NCBI GenBank assembly: GCA_006937955.1
Contig: SSNP01000029.1
Location: 3,981,497-4,045,496 of the forward strand
From: Pachypanchax playfairii
Taxonomy: Eukaryota > Chordata > Actinopteri > Cyprinodontiformes > Aplocheilidae
DNA: 64,000 nt
Direction of reading: 5' to 3'
Shown here: one piece after another, positions 1-10,065 of the stretch
How positions within the stretch are numbered: the stretch's first letter is position 1
How the letters are laid out: each line of letters begins with the position of its first letter
Made by a program: the position numbers and the translations under genes
Notes under the pieces: model-generated
What the model was told of the DNA's origin: nothing
Database searches by the model: none
What the model saw: only the letters and a program-made list of their open reading frames with translations

Positions 1-382
1 CTCCCCACTCACGTCCTCTAAGACATCTCATTACATTAATTACCTTCTGACATCTTTTTTCTTGTAAAAAACATTACTTTTGTCTTATTTACTGAAAATC
101 TGAATCCCCATTTTAAAGCCCAAGATAGAGTTATATTAAAATACCTATGCGTATGAAACAAAACAAATGTGATTGTTTATCAATTTATTCTGATAAAACA
201 GAAGTTGTGCTTGTTCCCTATCCTGTTGGGGTGGTGTGATTGCTGTACATTGACTGCGGACTTGCTCCGGCGTCCGGCAAAAATAGAATCGATCCTATTC
301 TCGCTGGATGGCAGAACGGCAGTGCGGCGCACTGTGGAAACAGTGGAATCGCTCTGAATGACTAAATGTAAATGGTAAATGA
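1..382. other. intergenic, no gene seen
   Basis: No coding exon or RNA gene is recognisable. The stretch 245-445 is GC-richer than its AT-rich left flank and has short inverted motifs (for example around 320-345). It may be a separate small repeat lying against the end of the LINE ORF1 homology, but I cannot name it. Confidence 0.4.
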
Positions 383-449
383 CTACAATGGGACCGTTTT
401 TGATCCGGCGTTTGTGCCGGAGCGGAGCGCACATAGTGGAATTTGGGGG

Positions 450-804
450 TTACTTGTTTCTCCTCCATCCTTTATCATACTTAGTACTCCGTACCTCTCC
501 CCTTGAACTTTTTTCACTGCTTCTGCATAAGATATGTTATTCACAGTCTTCATTTTCTCCAATTCCACTGCTCTCTTCTTGACCTCACAGACTCCACATG
601 TCACTGACTGTTGCCCTCTACAATTGCAGCATTTGAGCTGGACATTCTCAGCACACTCCTCTACTCTGTGTTCTCCCCCACATTTAGAGCACTTCTGCTT
701 CCCTCCACTCCCCGCTGCTACATACCCATACCTCTGGCACTTATAACAACGAAGTGGAGGAAGGACATACTCTCTTCACCCTCTCTGGGATCACTGCCCC
801 TTTA
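450..804 (-). pseudogene. LINE ORF1 fragment, zinc-knuckle half (downstream part)
   Basis: Read on the minus strand, this piece encodes a Gag-like ORF1 segment with nucleocapsid-type zinc knuckles. It runs from CYKCQRYGYVAAG through KCSKCGGEHRVEEC to KCCNCRG and then a lysine-rich tail with SYAEAVKK. Such CCHC clusters bind the element's own RNA in non-LTR retrotransposons. The part just before it on the minus strand reads [11 protein letters not shown] in another frame, so at least one single-base indel has broken it. It continues the ORF1 half at 2175-2726; an L2 element now separates the two. No reverse transcriptase of this element is present, so it is a dead fragment. The clade (I/Nimb or another Jockey-group LINE) is inferred from the layout only. 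Confidence 0.7.
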
Positions 805-810
805 AACTCT

Positions 811-2168
811 AATAGGACTGACAGACTCTCAACTCCTTGACCTGTCTGCTGCTTTCGACACCGTCAACCACCTCATTCTCCTCTCGACGCTATCTAAGCT
901 TGGCCTCTCGGGGCCGGTCCTCTCGTGGTTCACCTCGTACCTTGCAGAAAGATCTTTCAGAGTCTCGTGGCATGGACAGATGTCCAGTCTGCATGAGCTG
1001 GCGACGGGTGTCCCGCAGGGCTCAGTCCTTGGTCCTCTCCTCTTTATACACCACCTCATTAGGCGAGATCATTTGCTCCCATGGCTTCTCATACCATTGC
1101 TACGCTGACGACACTCAGCTCCTCCTCTCGTTCCCTCCAGACGATACATCCGCCTCAGTGCGGATATCTGCTTGCCTCTCAGATATCTCGGCGTGGATGA
1201 GGGATCGCCACCTTCAGCTTAATCTGTCCAAAACTGACCTCATTGTCTGTCCTGCCAGTAACTCCTTACCTCCTCAGATAAGCGTGCAGCTTGACTCCAT
1301 CACGCTGTTCCCCAAAACCTCCACCAGAAACCTAGGTGTCATACTGGACAACCAGCTGTCCTTCAAGGAGCAGGTTAACTCCGTAGCTCGCTCATGTCGA
1401 TTCGCTCTTTACAACATCAGGAAAATCAGAGCCTTCCTGACAGACCACACCACACAGCTTCTGGTCCAGGCCCTGGTCTTGTCCCGGATCGACTACTGCA
1501 ACTCTTTGCTGGCCGGTCTTCCGGCGTTCTCGGTTAAACCTCTGCAGATGATTCAGAACGCAGCAGCACGTCTGGTCTTCAACCAGCCCAAGAGGGCTCA
1601 TGTCACTCCGCTGCTCATTTCTCTGCACTGGCTTCCAGTTGCAGCACGCATCAAATACAAAGCTCTGCTTCTGGCTTACCAGACTCTAACACACACAGCT
1701 CCTACTTACCTTCACTCCTTCATCCAAACCTACATTCCCATGCGTCAGCTACGCTCAGCCGCTGAAAGACGCCTAGCGCTTCCACCACAACGTGGCATGA
1801 GATCATGTTCCAAACTCTTCTCCTCTTTTATCCCCGATGGTGGAATGACCTACCAAACTCGGTCCGATCCTCAGAGTCGGCAGCTACTTTTAAGAGCAGA
1901 CTTAAGACTCACCTCTTTAAAGAACACTTTCAGTCTTAATGTGGGATTGATTTATGATTTATGATAGCGATTTGGGAGTTTATCTCTACAAAAAAAAAAA
2001 AAAAATGATACACTTGATGTATCAGCGTCGGAATTAAACTGGACTCCAAACAGTCCGCCTCCTTATATTGTTTCCTTCTCTTTGATTTCTTGCTTGTATG
2101 TTCTCTCAATGTAAGTCGCTTTGGATAAAAGCGTCTGCTAAATGACAGTAGTAGTAGTAGTAGTAGTC
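811..2168 (+). mobile_element. 5'-truncated L2-type LINE (copy 1), reverse transcriptase remnant
   Basis: The element begins inside the reverse transcriptase ([17 protein letters not shown]) and includes the catalytic box YADDTQ, the thumb region and the C-terminal LHWLPVAARIKYK block. It ends with the 3' tail GTAAGTCGCTTTGGATAAAA (starting near 2111) and a (TAG)n run that are typical of fish L2 LINEs and the SINEs they mobilise. A 5-bp deletion near 1040, relative to the copy at 33.3-34.7 kb, shifts the frame, and another indel near 1829 shifts it again, so it cannot make an enzyme. AACTCT occurs at 805-810 and again at 2169-2174, a plausible short target-site duplication. The element therefore landed inside the minus-strand LINE ORF1 described at its two sides. 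Confidence 0.85.
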
Positions 2169-2174
2169 AACTCT

Positions 2175-2726
2175 TTATCCATTTACTTGTCTCATCAATC
2201 TCTTGATAGAACTCACACCACTATCAAAACTCTGCTTTAGCTTCTCTAAATCTTCTTCCAAAGCAATCCCTGTGATTACTCGATATACCATTTTTTTTCC
2301 CCCGACCACCTTTCTCTCACTCACTGCAACTTTAACCACACTTTCAATACTCATTGCCTTCATTTTCTGTTGCTCAGATTCACACACAACCAAAAGATTC
2401 CCATCTCTCAGCACTTTCGCAAATGGCACTTCTCCTAATTTTTTCTTTAGATCCTTCGCCAATGCTATTGGACTAACTCTTACTAGTCCATTCTCTTGCT
2501 TAAACTTGAAAATAACTTTAGGTTTCTGCTTCTCTCTGATTAGCCTCTTCCTAATCGCACTTCTTTCATCTGAACTATTTTCCTCAAAGGTCCTCTTACT
2601 ACTCTGACTGGCACTTAATCCTGCCCCTGACCTATTCCTTTCCCCTGGCTCCACTACACCTGACCAAGCGGTAAAGTCACCTAAGTCCATGTCGTCATCG
2701 TCTTCACCGTCCGCATGAGACGCCAT
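2175..2726 (-). pseudogene. LINE ORF1 fragment, N-terminal half
   Basis: The reading frame starts MASHADGEDDDDMDLGDFTAW and runs 183 residues: an acidic N-terminus, then a charged region (KKKLGEVPFAKVLRDGNLLVVCESEQQKMKAM) that looks like the RNA-binding fold of fish LINE ORF1 proteins. It ends at a stop near the point where the L2 copy interrupts it. The zinc-knuckle half of the same ORF continues at 450-804. The sequence upstream of its start on the minus strand (about 2727-2845) is probably the element's 5' UTR. I infer a non-LTR ORF1 from the order acidic N-terminus, basic fold, zinc knuckles. It is not a host gene. Confidence 0.65.
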
Positions 2727-3361
2727 CCCAGCCCAGTCTCAAACCAAAATATGGCAACCGTCCTCTCCAAGCACTGAGTTGACAGTCCCAAACTTTTTTC
2801 CAAAATTTCCGTCGTCACTGCCTAGCTCTCTACTCACCTCTACTCCCCTGGCATTGGCTTGTTGCTGAGCTCAGAGCTTTATACAGGTTTTGATTGTAAT
2901 GATGAGTCTCAGGTGTGCCTGCTGGCAAAACCGGTCCACAATCAGCATGATGCCTGCCAGCTGGAACTGCAGCAACACAACAGTGAGGAATAGAAACCCC
3001 AGGAGGGAACAGGGAGAGAGGTGGAAACAGAATGGAAGATCAAAATAAAGACAGCAAAAACAAAAGGCCAAACCCAGGCTCCTGACAGTTTTTGTTATTG
3101 ATGCCTGTAAAAGATGTTATGAGGTCTTGCATTAAGAGCTCTATCATTGATCGTATTTCTTTATATTTTCGCTAAGCTAATGAAAACGGGATGGAACCAG
3201 TTAAGAGATATGGTCCTTAAAGCTTAACGTGCAACCAAACTATACAAAGACTCTTAAGAGCATTAGATGTTCTGACAGTAAACCGGTAAACTTGTGACCT
3301 CAGCAGTTCGACATGGGATGTTTGTGTAAATATAATGTTAACATTAATGTACATGTGTCTC
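2727..3361. other. LINE 5' UTR remnant and unassigned intergenic sequence
   Basis: About 2727-2845 is the likely 5' UTR of the minus-strand LINE. 2860-3090 looks like dispersed repeat sequence of unknown type. The rest is AT-rich intron or intergenic sequence in front of the zinc-finger exon. I searched it for the short first exon usual in fish zinc-finger genes of this type and saw none. Confidence 0.4.
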
Positions 3362-3363
3362 AG

Positions 3364-4628
3364 TGATTCCTACAGATGTTCAACAGACAGTGCTGGTTAA
3401 ACAAGAAGCTCCTGAAGAATGGAGGCCTGTTGTGGATCAGAAGATACAAGAGATCCTCAACATAAAGAAGGAAGAGGAGGAACTCTGGATCAGTCTGGAG
3501 GAAGAGCAGCTCAAGGTGAAGGAGGAGACTGATGCCACCAGGATTCCCCTGACTGCAGCTTCTTTGAGGAGGGTGAATGATGAAGAGAACCCTTTGTTTC
3601 CACAGCTTCATCAACACCAGTCAGATAAACACAGAGCTCTTCCAACCAGCAGCTCAACTGACCAGATGACAGCAACACCTTGTGTGAAGGACTATGGAGG
3701 AGCTGAAACCACCAAGAACCCAGATCTAAAAACTAACAAATATGATTGTAGCTCTTCAGAAACCGAAGTCTCTGAGGATGATGAAGAGGACGAGGATCTG
3801 AACAATTCTCAACTGCAACATGTGTCAGACTCTGGACAGAAATCATTTAGTTGTGATGAATGTGATAAAAGATTTACAACAAAAGGTAATTTAAAAACAC
3901 ATATGAGTATCCACACAGGTCAGAAACCATTTTGCTGTGAGGTTTGTGGACAAAGCTTTAGACAAAAGTCAAGTTTGATCTCACATATGAGAATCCACAC
4001 ACGTCAGAAACCATTTTGCTGTAGGGTTTGTGGGCGAAGCTTTAGTCAGAAGGCACATTTAAACAGACATATGAGAATCCACACAGGTCAGAAACCATTT
4101 TGCTGTGAGGTTTGTGGACACAGCTGTAATCAAAGGTCAAGTTTAAACACACATATGAGAATCCACACAGGTCAGAAACCATTTTGCTGTAGGGTTTGTG
4201 GGCGAAGCTTTAATCGCAAGTATAATTTAATTTCACATATGAGAATCCACACAGGTCAGAAACAATTTTACTGTGGGGTTTGTGGACAAAGCTTAAGTGA
4301 AAAGGCACATTTAAACAGACATATGAAAATCCACACAGGTCAGAAACCATTTTGGTGTGAGGTTTGTGAAAAACGGTTTAGAGAAAAGTCAAGTTTAAAC
4401 TCACATATGAGAATCCACACAGGTCAGAAACCATTTTGCTGTGAGCTTTGTGGACAAAGCTTTAGGAACAAGTCAAATTTAAACTCACATATGAGAATCC
4501 ACACAGATCAGAAACCATTTTGTTGTGAGGTTTGTGAAAAACAGTTTCATGTAAAGTCCTATCTTAATAGACACATGAGAATCCACACAGACAGAAAGGA
4601 TGTTTCCTTGTCAACATCGAGACTCTAA
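3364..4628 (+). CDS. C2H2 zinc-finger protein, terminal coding exon (9 fingers)
   Basis: An AG acceptor at 3362-3363 opens an exon that reads without a break to a TAA at 4626-4628 (420 complete codons plus two leading bases finishing a split codon). The N-terminal third has the acidic, KEE-rich stretches common in fish zinc-finger genes (VLVKQEAPEEWRPVVDQ, IKKEEEELWISLEEEQLKVKEE) and an EDDEEDED acidic patch. From about residue 160 there are nine consecutive C-x2-C/H-x3-H fingers with TGQKPF-type linkers; all nine keep the zinc ligands. No KRAB domain is present. The product is probably a nuclear sequence-specific DNA-binding regulator; its target is unknown. The upstream exon or exons are not seen and may lie left of the window, with the LINE nest in the intron. 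The absence of exon 1 also leaves open a single-exon relic, but the clean acceptor and intact frame argue for a real gene. Confidence 0.8.
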
Positions 4629-4867
4629 GAGACACTCATGACTGAATAGAAACCACAGAGATCCAGTATTTAGAAATATTTTGCATGTTTGATTTTTTTC
4701 TTCTTTTTTTTTTTGAGTAACTGTGTTGGTGTTGACTTAGTTTATGTCAAGCACATAATATAAAAGTGTAAAATAGTTTACAATATGTACAACATAAGAT
4801 AAATTAAAAGAACACATCTGGTTAAACTAGACAATTCACTGCTGCTTTAAAAGGAGTGGGAGGAAGT
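4629..4867 (+). other. probable 3' UTR of the zinc-finger gene
   Basis: AT-rich sequence directly follows the stop codon, with poly-T/poly-A tracts. No clear canonical polyadenylation signal can be assigned before the Harbinger fragment at 4872. Confidence 0.35.
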
Positions 4868-4871
4868 CTAA

Positions 4872-5013
4872 TGGTGCGTTCACACCGGCCCAACCATCAA
4901 CTTCATAAGCAGCAAGTTTATATGTAAAGTCTATGGTGGACCGGCGTCAGACAGACGTCAACGGCTCTGCGGCGCTTTGTGAGCGTTATGAGTGGCAATT
5001 TTTCAAGCTTCAA
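4872..5013 (-). mobile_element. truncated PIF/Harbinger-type end fragment
   Basis: It begins TGGTGCGTTCACACCGGCCC right after a TAA and matches, inverted, the right-hand end of the element at 8330-8986, including the subterminal GTAAAGTCTATGGTGGA segment. Only about 140 bp remain and the other terminus is missing, so it is a one-ended relic. Confidence 0.75.
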
Positions 5014-5868
5014 TAATTTGTACCCTTCTTGTCGCTGGGGGTGTACCCTGTAGTCCAGGTCCTTTTTTGTACCTTATGAAGTTTTTCCACTAAAACAGTA
5101 AAATTATGCCCCGTTTTGAAGTCTTAAACCAACATTCTGAAACATAATATTGAAAATGATGGAAGAAACTTAATAAAATGGAGATTAACCAGCCTTGACC
5201 AGGGTTGCAGGTGCAGTTGAAATGGTACAAATTTGTACTTTATATCAATTTGAACCCTCAGAGGGACATTTCTGACCTTTTAAAGACCAATATTGTACTT
5301 TTAAAACAGTTTACCTATAGGTACAAAAATGTCCTTGTCTCGTACCTCTATTTCTGAGAGTGTGTGAACCTTTTTTAATAAAAGATCTGTCACATTTTAG
5401 CACAAACCTACACACAGCAGGAAGGCAATGGCAACAATTTACTGTGTTGTGACAGTATATTTGCCGTTGATGAGGAAATAACCATTAAAATGGGTACAGC
5501 AAGTGTGTCCCTCAACTGGAACGTTGCAGTCCAATATATTGAAATACATTGGAAAACAACAGGATAAAAAATATTCTGTCCAGTTTGGATTTCCCCTTGT
5601 GTGCGCATCGCTCATTTTCTGTGCGCAAAGACCGTTTTAGCAGTGCGCAATAGCGGACGGCCGCAGTTCATATAGAGAACCAACACGTCAGTAAGTTATT
5701 ATGAATCACATGCAGGAGTTTGCAATTACAATCCAATTTCTTCGAAATTATAAAATGACAAGTAATTAGAAGCCTGTTTCCAGAATAACCACGGTGTGCT
5801 CATTGATGACCCTGTTGATGAGGGAGCGGTGATTCTTCAGAGAGCTCTAAGGCAACAGGTTCCATGTA
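5014..5868. repeat. dispersed repeat with GGTACAAA motifs, then unassigned sequence
   Basis: Between about 5020 and 5365 there are repeated GGTACAAAT/TTTGTACC-like motifs (for example near 5040, 5225, 5320), which look like a degenerate palindromic MITE common in fish. I cannot see clean ends or a target duplication. 5366-5868 holds no gene that I can support. Confidence 0.35.
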
Positions 5869-7355
5869 CAGTGGGGCAAAAAAGTATTTAGTCAGCCACC
5901 AATTGTGTAAGTTCTCCCACTTAAAAAGATCAGAGAGGCCTGTAATTTTCATCGTAGGTATACCTCAACTATGAGAGACAAAATGAGGAAAAAAAATCCA
6001 GAAAATCACATTGTCTGATTTTTAAAGAATTTATTTGCAAATTATGGTGGAAAATAAGTATTTGGTCANNNNNNNNNNNNNNNNNNNNNNNNNNNNNNNN
6101 NNNNNNNNNNNNNNNNNNNNNNNNNNNNNNNNNNNNNNNNNNNNNNNNNNNNNNNNNNNNNNNNNNNNNNNNNNNNNNNNNNNNNNNNNNNNNNNNNNNN
6201 NNNNNNNNNNNNNNNNNNNNNNNNNNNNNNNNNNNNNNNNNNNNNNNNNNNNNNNNNNNNNNNNNNNNNNNNNNNNNNNNNNNNNNNNNNNNNNNNNNNN
6301 NNNNNNNNNNNNNNNNNNNNNNNNNNNNNNNNNNNNNNNNNNNNNNNNNNNNNNNNNNNNNNNNNNNNNNNNNNNNNNNNNNNNNNNNNNNNNNNNNNNN
6401 NNNNNNNNNNNNNNNNNNNNNNNNNNNNNNNNNNNNNNNNNNNNNNNNNNNNNNNNNNNNNNNNNNNNNNNNNNNNNNNNNNNNNNNNNNNNNNNNNNNN
6501 TGAGTTTCTACCAAAAAGTTCTATTTTGGTTTCATCTGACCATATGATGTTCTCCCAATCCTCTTCTGGATCATCCAAATGCTCTCTAGCAAACCGCAGA
6601 CGGGCCTGGACGTGTCCTGGCTTCAGCAGGGGGACACGTCTGGCACTGCAGGATTTGAGTCCCTGGCGGCGTAGTGTGTTACTGATGGTAGCCTTTGTTA
6701 CTTTGGTCCCAGCTCTCTGCAGGTCATTCACTAGGTCCCTCCGTGTGGTTCTGGGATTTTTGCTCACCGTTCTTGTGATCATTTTGACCCCACGGGGTGA
6801 GATCTTGCGTGGAGCCCCAGATCGAGGGAGATTATCAGTGGTCTTGTATGTCTTCCATTTTCTAATAATTGCTCCCACAGTTGATTTCTTCACACCAAGC
6901 TGCTTACCTATTGCAGATTCAGTCTTCCCAGCCTGGTGAAGGTCTACAATTTTGTTTCTGGTGTCCTTTGACAGCTCTTTGGTCTTGGCCATAGTGGAGT
7001 TTGGAGCGTGACTGTTTGAGGTTGTGGACAGGTGTCTTTTATACTGATAACGAGTTCACATAGGTGCCATTAATACAGGTAACGAGTGGAGGACCGAGGA
7101 GCCTCTTAAAGAAGTTACAGGTCTGTGAAAGCCAGAAATCTTACTTGTTTGTAGGTGACCAAATACTTGTTTTCCACCATAATTTGCAAATAAATTCTTT
7201 AAAAATCAGACAATGTGATTTTCTGGATTTTTTTTCCTCATTTTGTCTCTCATAGTTGAGGTATACCTATGATGAAAATTACAGGCCTCTCTGATCTTTT
7301 TAAGTGGGAGAAATTACACAATTGGTGGCTGACTAAATACTTTTTTGCCCCACTG
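5869..7355 (-). mobile_element. Tc1-like transposon, copy A (contains assembly gap)
   Basis: Flanking TA dinucleotides (5867-5868 and 7356-7357) and termini starting CAGTGGGGCAAAAAAGTATT on both sides define a Tc1/mariner insertion. The inverted repeats are about 200 bp. The transposase starts at 6992 on the minus strand, and its first 164 residues differ from copy B by one residue (Q for K at residue 110). The remainder lies in the 432 N bases at 6069-6500. Copy B, aligned to the edges of the gap, predicts about 547 bp there, so either the gap length is wrong or this copy carries a deletion. The near identity marks recent transposition and explains why the assembler failed here. Confidence 0.95.
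6069..6500. other. assembly gap (432 N)
   Basis: A run of N inside the Tc1 copy A transposase. Any reading frame across it is artificial. Confidence 0.99.
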
Positions 7356-7357
7356 TA

Positions 7358-8167
7358 TGTATGTCCAGGATCGATCCGTTGCATTTTCCGGATGAGTATT
7401 TATATTAGCGCTACGGATTCTGTAGACAAAGCATCATATATCTGTCCAAGTTACTGGAGCCACATATTAATAGGAGCACATGTCGCTCCCAAGCTCTCAC
7501 AGTTGTACGATCTGTGTGTGTTGCTTTGCATTTTTTTGCCAGTGGCACGTTCTTGTACAGTGTGGGGGATGCCAAACATTTAGGTAAAGTCTTGTAGTCT
7601 TCATATGTTTTAATTAATAATTCTTTCTCCGCCTGGGAGAAGAACGCGGCTCTTTCCTTCCCTTCATTCTCAGGGATCCAGCATCGATTAACAGGGGCTG
7701 GCTTTAAAGTCGCGTGAACGCGCCTCAGCCTGGCTTGGTAAGCGCCACTTAGTGTTATAGTGAGAATTGAGAGCATCATTCGTGTAACCGACTGAACCAG
7801 GTGTGATATGTTTGGCTAAGTCAAGCGAGCCTTGATTTGTTAAGCTGATTTGGTGGAATAGGCCCCTGTGGAGCTAAAATATTCAACAGAAACCTCAGAA
7901 AAAAAACGTTTTTAATGGAAGGGCCTCTTTAACACGGAGAACCCAAATGGTCAACATTGCAGGTGATGCTGCATTTGAGTGTACTCGGATATCTGAAATC
8001 TACCCCTTTTGATCACCACCTTTGAATGAATAATTAATTAATGTTCTAATATTGAAGTAAGACCTGGGAGATGTTGCACCTGGAGACTCTTTAAAGGGTT
8101 GAAATAATATCATATTCATTTAAACCTTAAGTGATTTCTTGCCTGAGATAATTACACAGCTGAGCAT
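7358..8167. other. unassigned sequence with two possible transposon relics
   Basis: On the minus strand at about 7590-7660 a short frame reads FFSQAEKELLIKTYEDYK, which resembles the start of Myb/SANT-like DNA-binding proteins carried by Harbinger transposons. Homology is too short to be sure. Around 7850-7935 the sequence (TTCAACAGAAACCTCAG followed by AATGGAAGGGCCTCTTTAA) matches in inverted form the repeat starting at 30985. No host gene is visible. Confidence 0.35.
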
Positions 8168-8254
8168 ATTACCTCCGCCAAGGAGGTAATGTTTTCATCG
8201 GAGGCTGTCTGTCTGTATGCTTGTTAGCAGGATAACTCAAAAACGTATAGATGG

Positions 8255-9113
8255 TGTTGTGTTCGTGTTCTTTTTTAAATCATGGAGGAGGCTTGCAATT
8301 CAACACAATAACCACGATTTCATGTCTTATAGTGCGTTCACACCGGCCACATTGTCAACGTCAAGCAACGCTGATAACGCTCCAAATTTGACGTTTGAAG
8401 TTGAAGCTCATAACGCCTGCCAGTTAGAGCGCATAGGCGTTAAAGCTCGTAAAGCCTGACCAAAAAAGAGCGCGAAGGCGGGGCTTCCTTTGTTATCGGA
8501 TGTTCGGAGCTATGGTGGATCATATTGAGACAGTGGCTTGGATTTATTTACTTCATAGATCTAGACAACGTCGACGTCGGGTGCATCAGCGCCGTTTGTG
8601 GATACACCGCATTCTTCAGATGCGTTCTGAGTTTGGTGAGTTTAACCATTTGCTCCAGGAGCTACGTTTGGATGAGGTTCATTTATCTTCCATTTTGGTT
8701 GCTCCCGCTTCTTCCCGGCTACGTGCTGTGACGTCTTACGTCACTACGATGAGACGCTCTGATTGGTTGACATGCCGCTTATCAACGTCAAAAGTTCAGC
8801 TAGCGGAACTTTGAGCTTTTCTAGCTTTTCAAGCGTCAACGCCTGAAAAGCTTGAAAAGGTGCCGCTCATAACGCTCACAAAGCGCTGCAGAGCCGTTGA
8901 CATCTGTCTGACGCCCGTCCACCATAGACTTTACATATAAACTTGCCGCTTATGAAGTTGATGGTTGGGCCGGTGTGAATGCACCATTACACATTGTCTC
9001 ATGTTCACAAGCACACCAGCTTCTTCTTAGGCTCCTTAACATGTACAAACAGTGCCAGTATATACAATAGTGACGCCTAGTGGGGAACACAGTAATAACT
9101 ACTGATCAAAACA
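8255..9113 (-). repeat. Gypsy 3' LTR, split by a Harbinger insertion
   Basis: 8255-8329 and 8990-9113 together match the intact LTR at 10662-10852. They are split by a 657-bp element flanked by TTA duplicates. Without the insert and one TTA this LTR is about 199 bp against 191 bp for the other. The difference lies mainly in a short stretch near 9030-9045. Confidence 0.9.
8330..8986 (+). mobile_element. non-autonomous PIF/Harbinger element carrying a transposase N-terminus
   Basis: Termini are TAGTGCGTTCACACCGG at the left and the inverse CCGGTGTGAATGCACCA at the right. They are flanked by the 3-bp duplication TTA (8327-8329, 8987-8989), the target typical of PIF/Harbinger. Subterminal arms are rich in short inverted AACGC and GCTTGAAAAG-type motifs. 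The core at 8512-8700 still encodes MVDHIETVAWIYLLHRSRQR then LWIHRILQMRSEFGEFNHLL and QELRLDE, which resembles the N-terminus of Harbinger/HARBI1-type transposases. The catalytic domain is deleted. It inserted into the 3' LTR of the Gypsy element, so it is younger than that insertion. Sister copy at 48076-48700. Confidence 0.88.
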
Positions 9114-9125
9114 TCCCCCTTTCTT
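9114..9125 (-). promoter_or_regulatory. polypurine tract of the Gypsy element
   Basis: The minus strand reads AAGAAAGGGGGA directly before the 3' LTR, the expected position and composition for the plus-strand DNA primer. Confidence 0.8.
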
Positions 9126-9286
9126 AAAGAGTACTCAACAATAAACATTCTGCAAACATGTAACAGTGCATTTGTTTTTTGTTTTTCAACAGCTTAGTCT
9201 ATAATTTGCTCTCAAAATCTGAGCAAACATGCTCTTACAAAAAAAAAGTATCACATTTAACATTTTTCTCTTTCAAGCTTTAACCT

Positions 9287-9526
9287 TTATAAGCCCAGAC
9301 TATCAGACTTCTTTATTTCTCGCCTTGACCTTCTCAGCTCCAGTTTGTATGGTGGAACAGTCGCATTACAGTCCATCAAGGGTGTTGGTGGTGATTGTTC
9401 TGAAGGGGCACTGTTCGGCTCATTTGATGTTTGCGGAGTCTTGAGGAGACTGCGGCGATTACGCCTGAGTACCTGCCCATTCTCAGTTCTCATTGTAAAT
9501 GATCTTGGAGCGACTTCCTGTAGCAC
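9287..9526 (-). pseudogene. Gypsy pol C-terminus fragment
   Basis: The minus strand encodes LQEVAPRSFTMRTENGQVLRRNRRSLLKT followed by a proline/serine-rich linker and LRRSRREIKKSDSLGL. This is the usual end of fish Gypsy polyproteins, a small beta-barrel-like segment after the integrase and then a basic tail. It is separated from the integrase core by about 290 bp of unrelated sequence and a deletion. Confidence 0.75.
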
Positions 9527-9529
9527 AAC

Positions 9530-9815
9530 TTGTCACATTGTGGGGTGGATGAGGAGCTGGACCCAAGATGTAGGGAGGCACAGGAGGCTCGGGAGTCCAA
9601 ATAAAAGGTTTTTATTGAAAGCGAAGTAAAGTGCTGACGGGGCAGCAGGTACTTACAACACGGAAGGATAAACACAGAGTACTGGGGAGCAACGAGGAGC
9701 ACGAAGGGAGGCAGGTAAGCAGACAATCCGACACAGACAGAACACTGCCCTTCTGTGTATTTAAGGTGGGGGTCAATCACACAACTCGGAACACCTGGGA
9801 CAGATAACGAGGGGA
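9530..9815. repeat. inserted LTR-like sequence inside the Gypsy pol remnant
   Basis: This stretch interrupts the pol reading frame on both sides. On the minus strand it has a TTAAATACAC (TATA-like) motif near 9760 and an AATAAAAACC (poly-A signal-like) motif near 9610, with ends TGTC...GACA. This suggests a solo LTR of another retrotransposon. No flanking duplication is visible, so a deletion may have followed. The identity is uncertain. Confidence 0.4.
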
Positions 9816-10065
9816 TGTCTGCTGCTTTCTTGAGCAGCTGCTTTAGGATGTGGACACCCTTCTCTGCTTGTCCATTTGATTGTGCGTAGTGTGGACTTGA
9901 CGTAACATGATGAAACTCATACTGCTGTGCAAACCTTTGCCATTCTCTGCTACTGAAACACGGTCCATTGTCACTCACCACCATGTGTGGGATGCCATGC
10001 CTGGCAAATATGGATTTGGTGTGAGGGACCACGCATGCTGATGATGTGTTTGCAAGTTGTGCCAT
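9816..10065 (-). pseudogene. Gypsy integrase core fragment
   Basis: The minus strand encodes SIFARHGIPHMVVSDNGPCF then FHHVTSSPHYAQSNGQAEKG. These are the second catalytic aspartate (SDNG) and the glutamate (AEKG) blocks of the retroviral-type DDE integrase core. The first catalytic aspartate block and the N-terminal zinc-binding domain are missing. It abuts gag sequence at about 10065, showing a large internal deletion of protease, reverse transcriptase and RNase H. Confidence 0.85.

Noticed and set aside
837..1964. A 375-residue open frame that looks like one reverse transcriptase
   Set aside because: Its first part is in the wrong frame (true frame reads [13 protein letters not shown]) because of a 5-bp deletion; it is a chimera of frames in a dead L2.
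5969..6992. Open frames spanning the N run
   Set aside because: The N bases are translated as X; only the 164 residues before the gap are real transposase.
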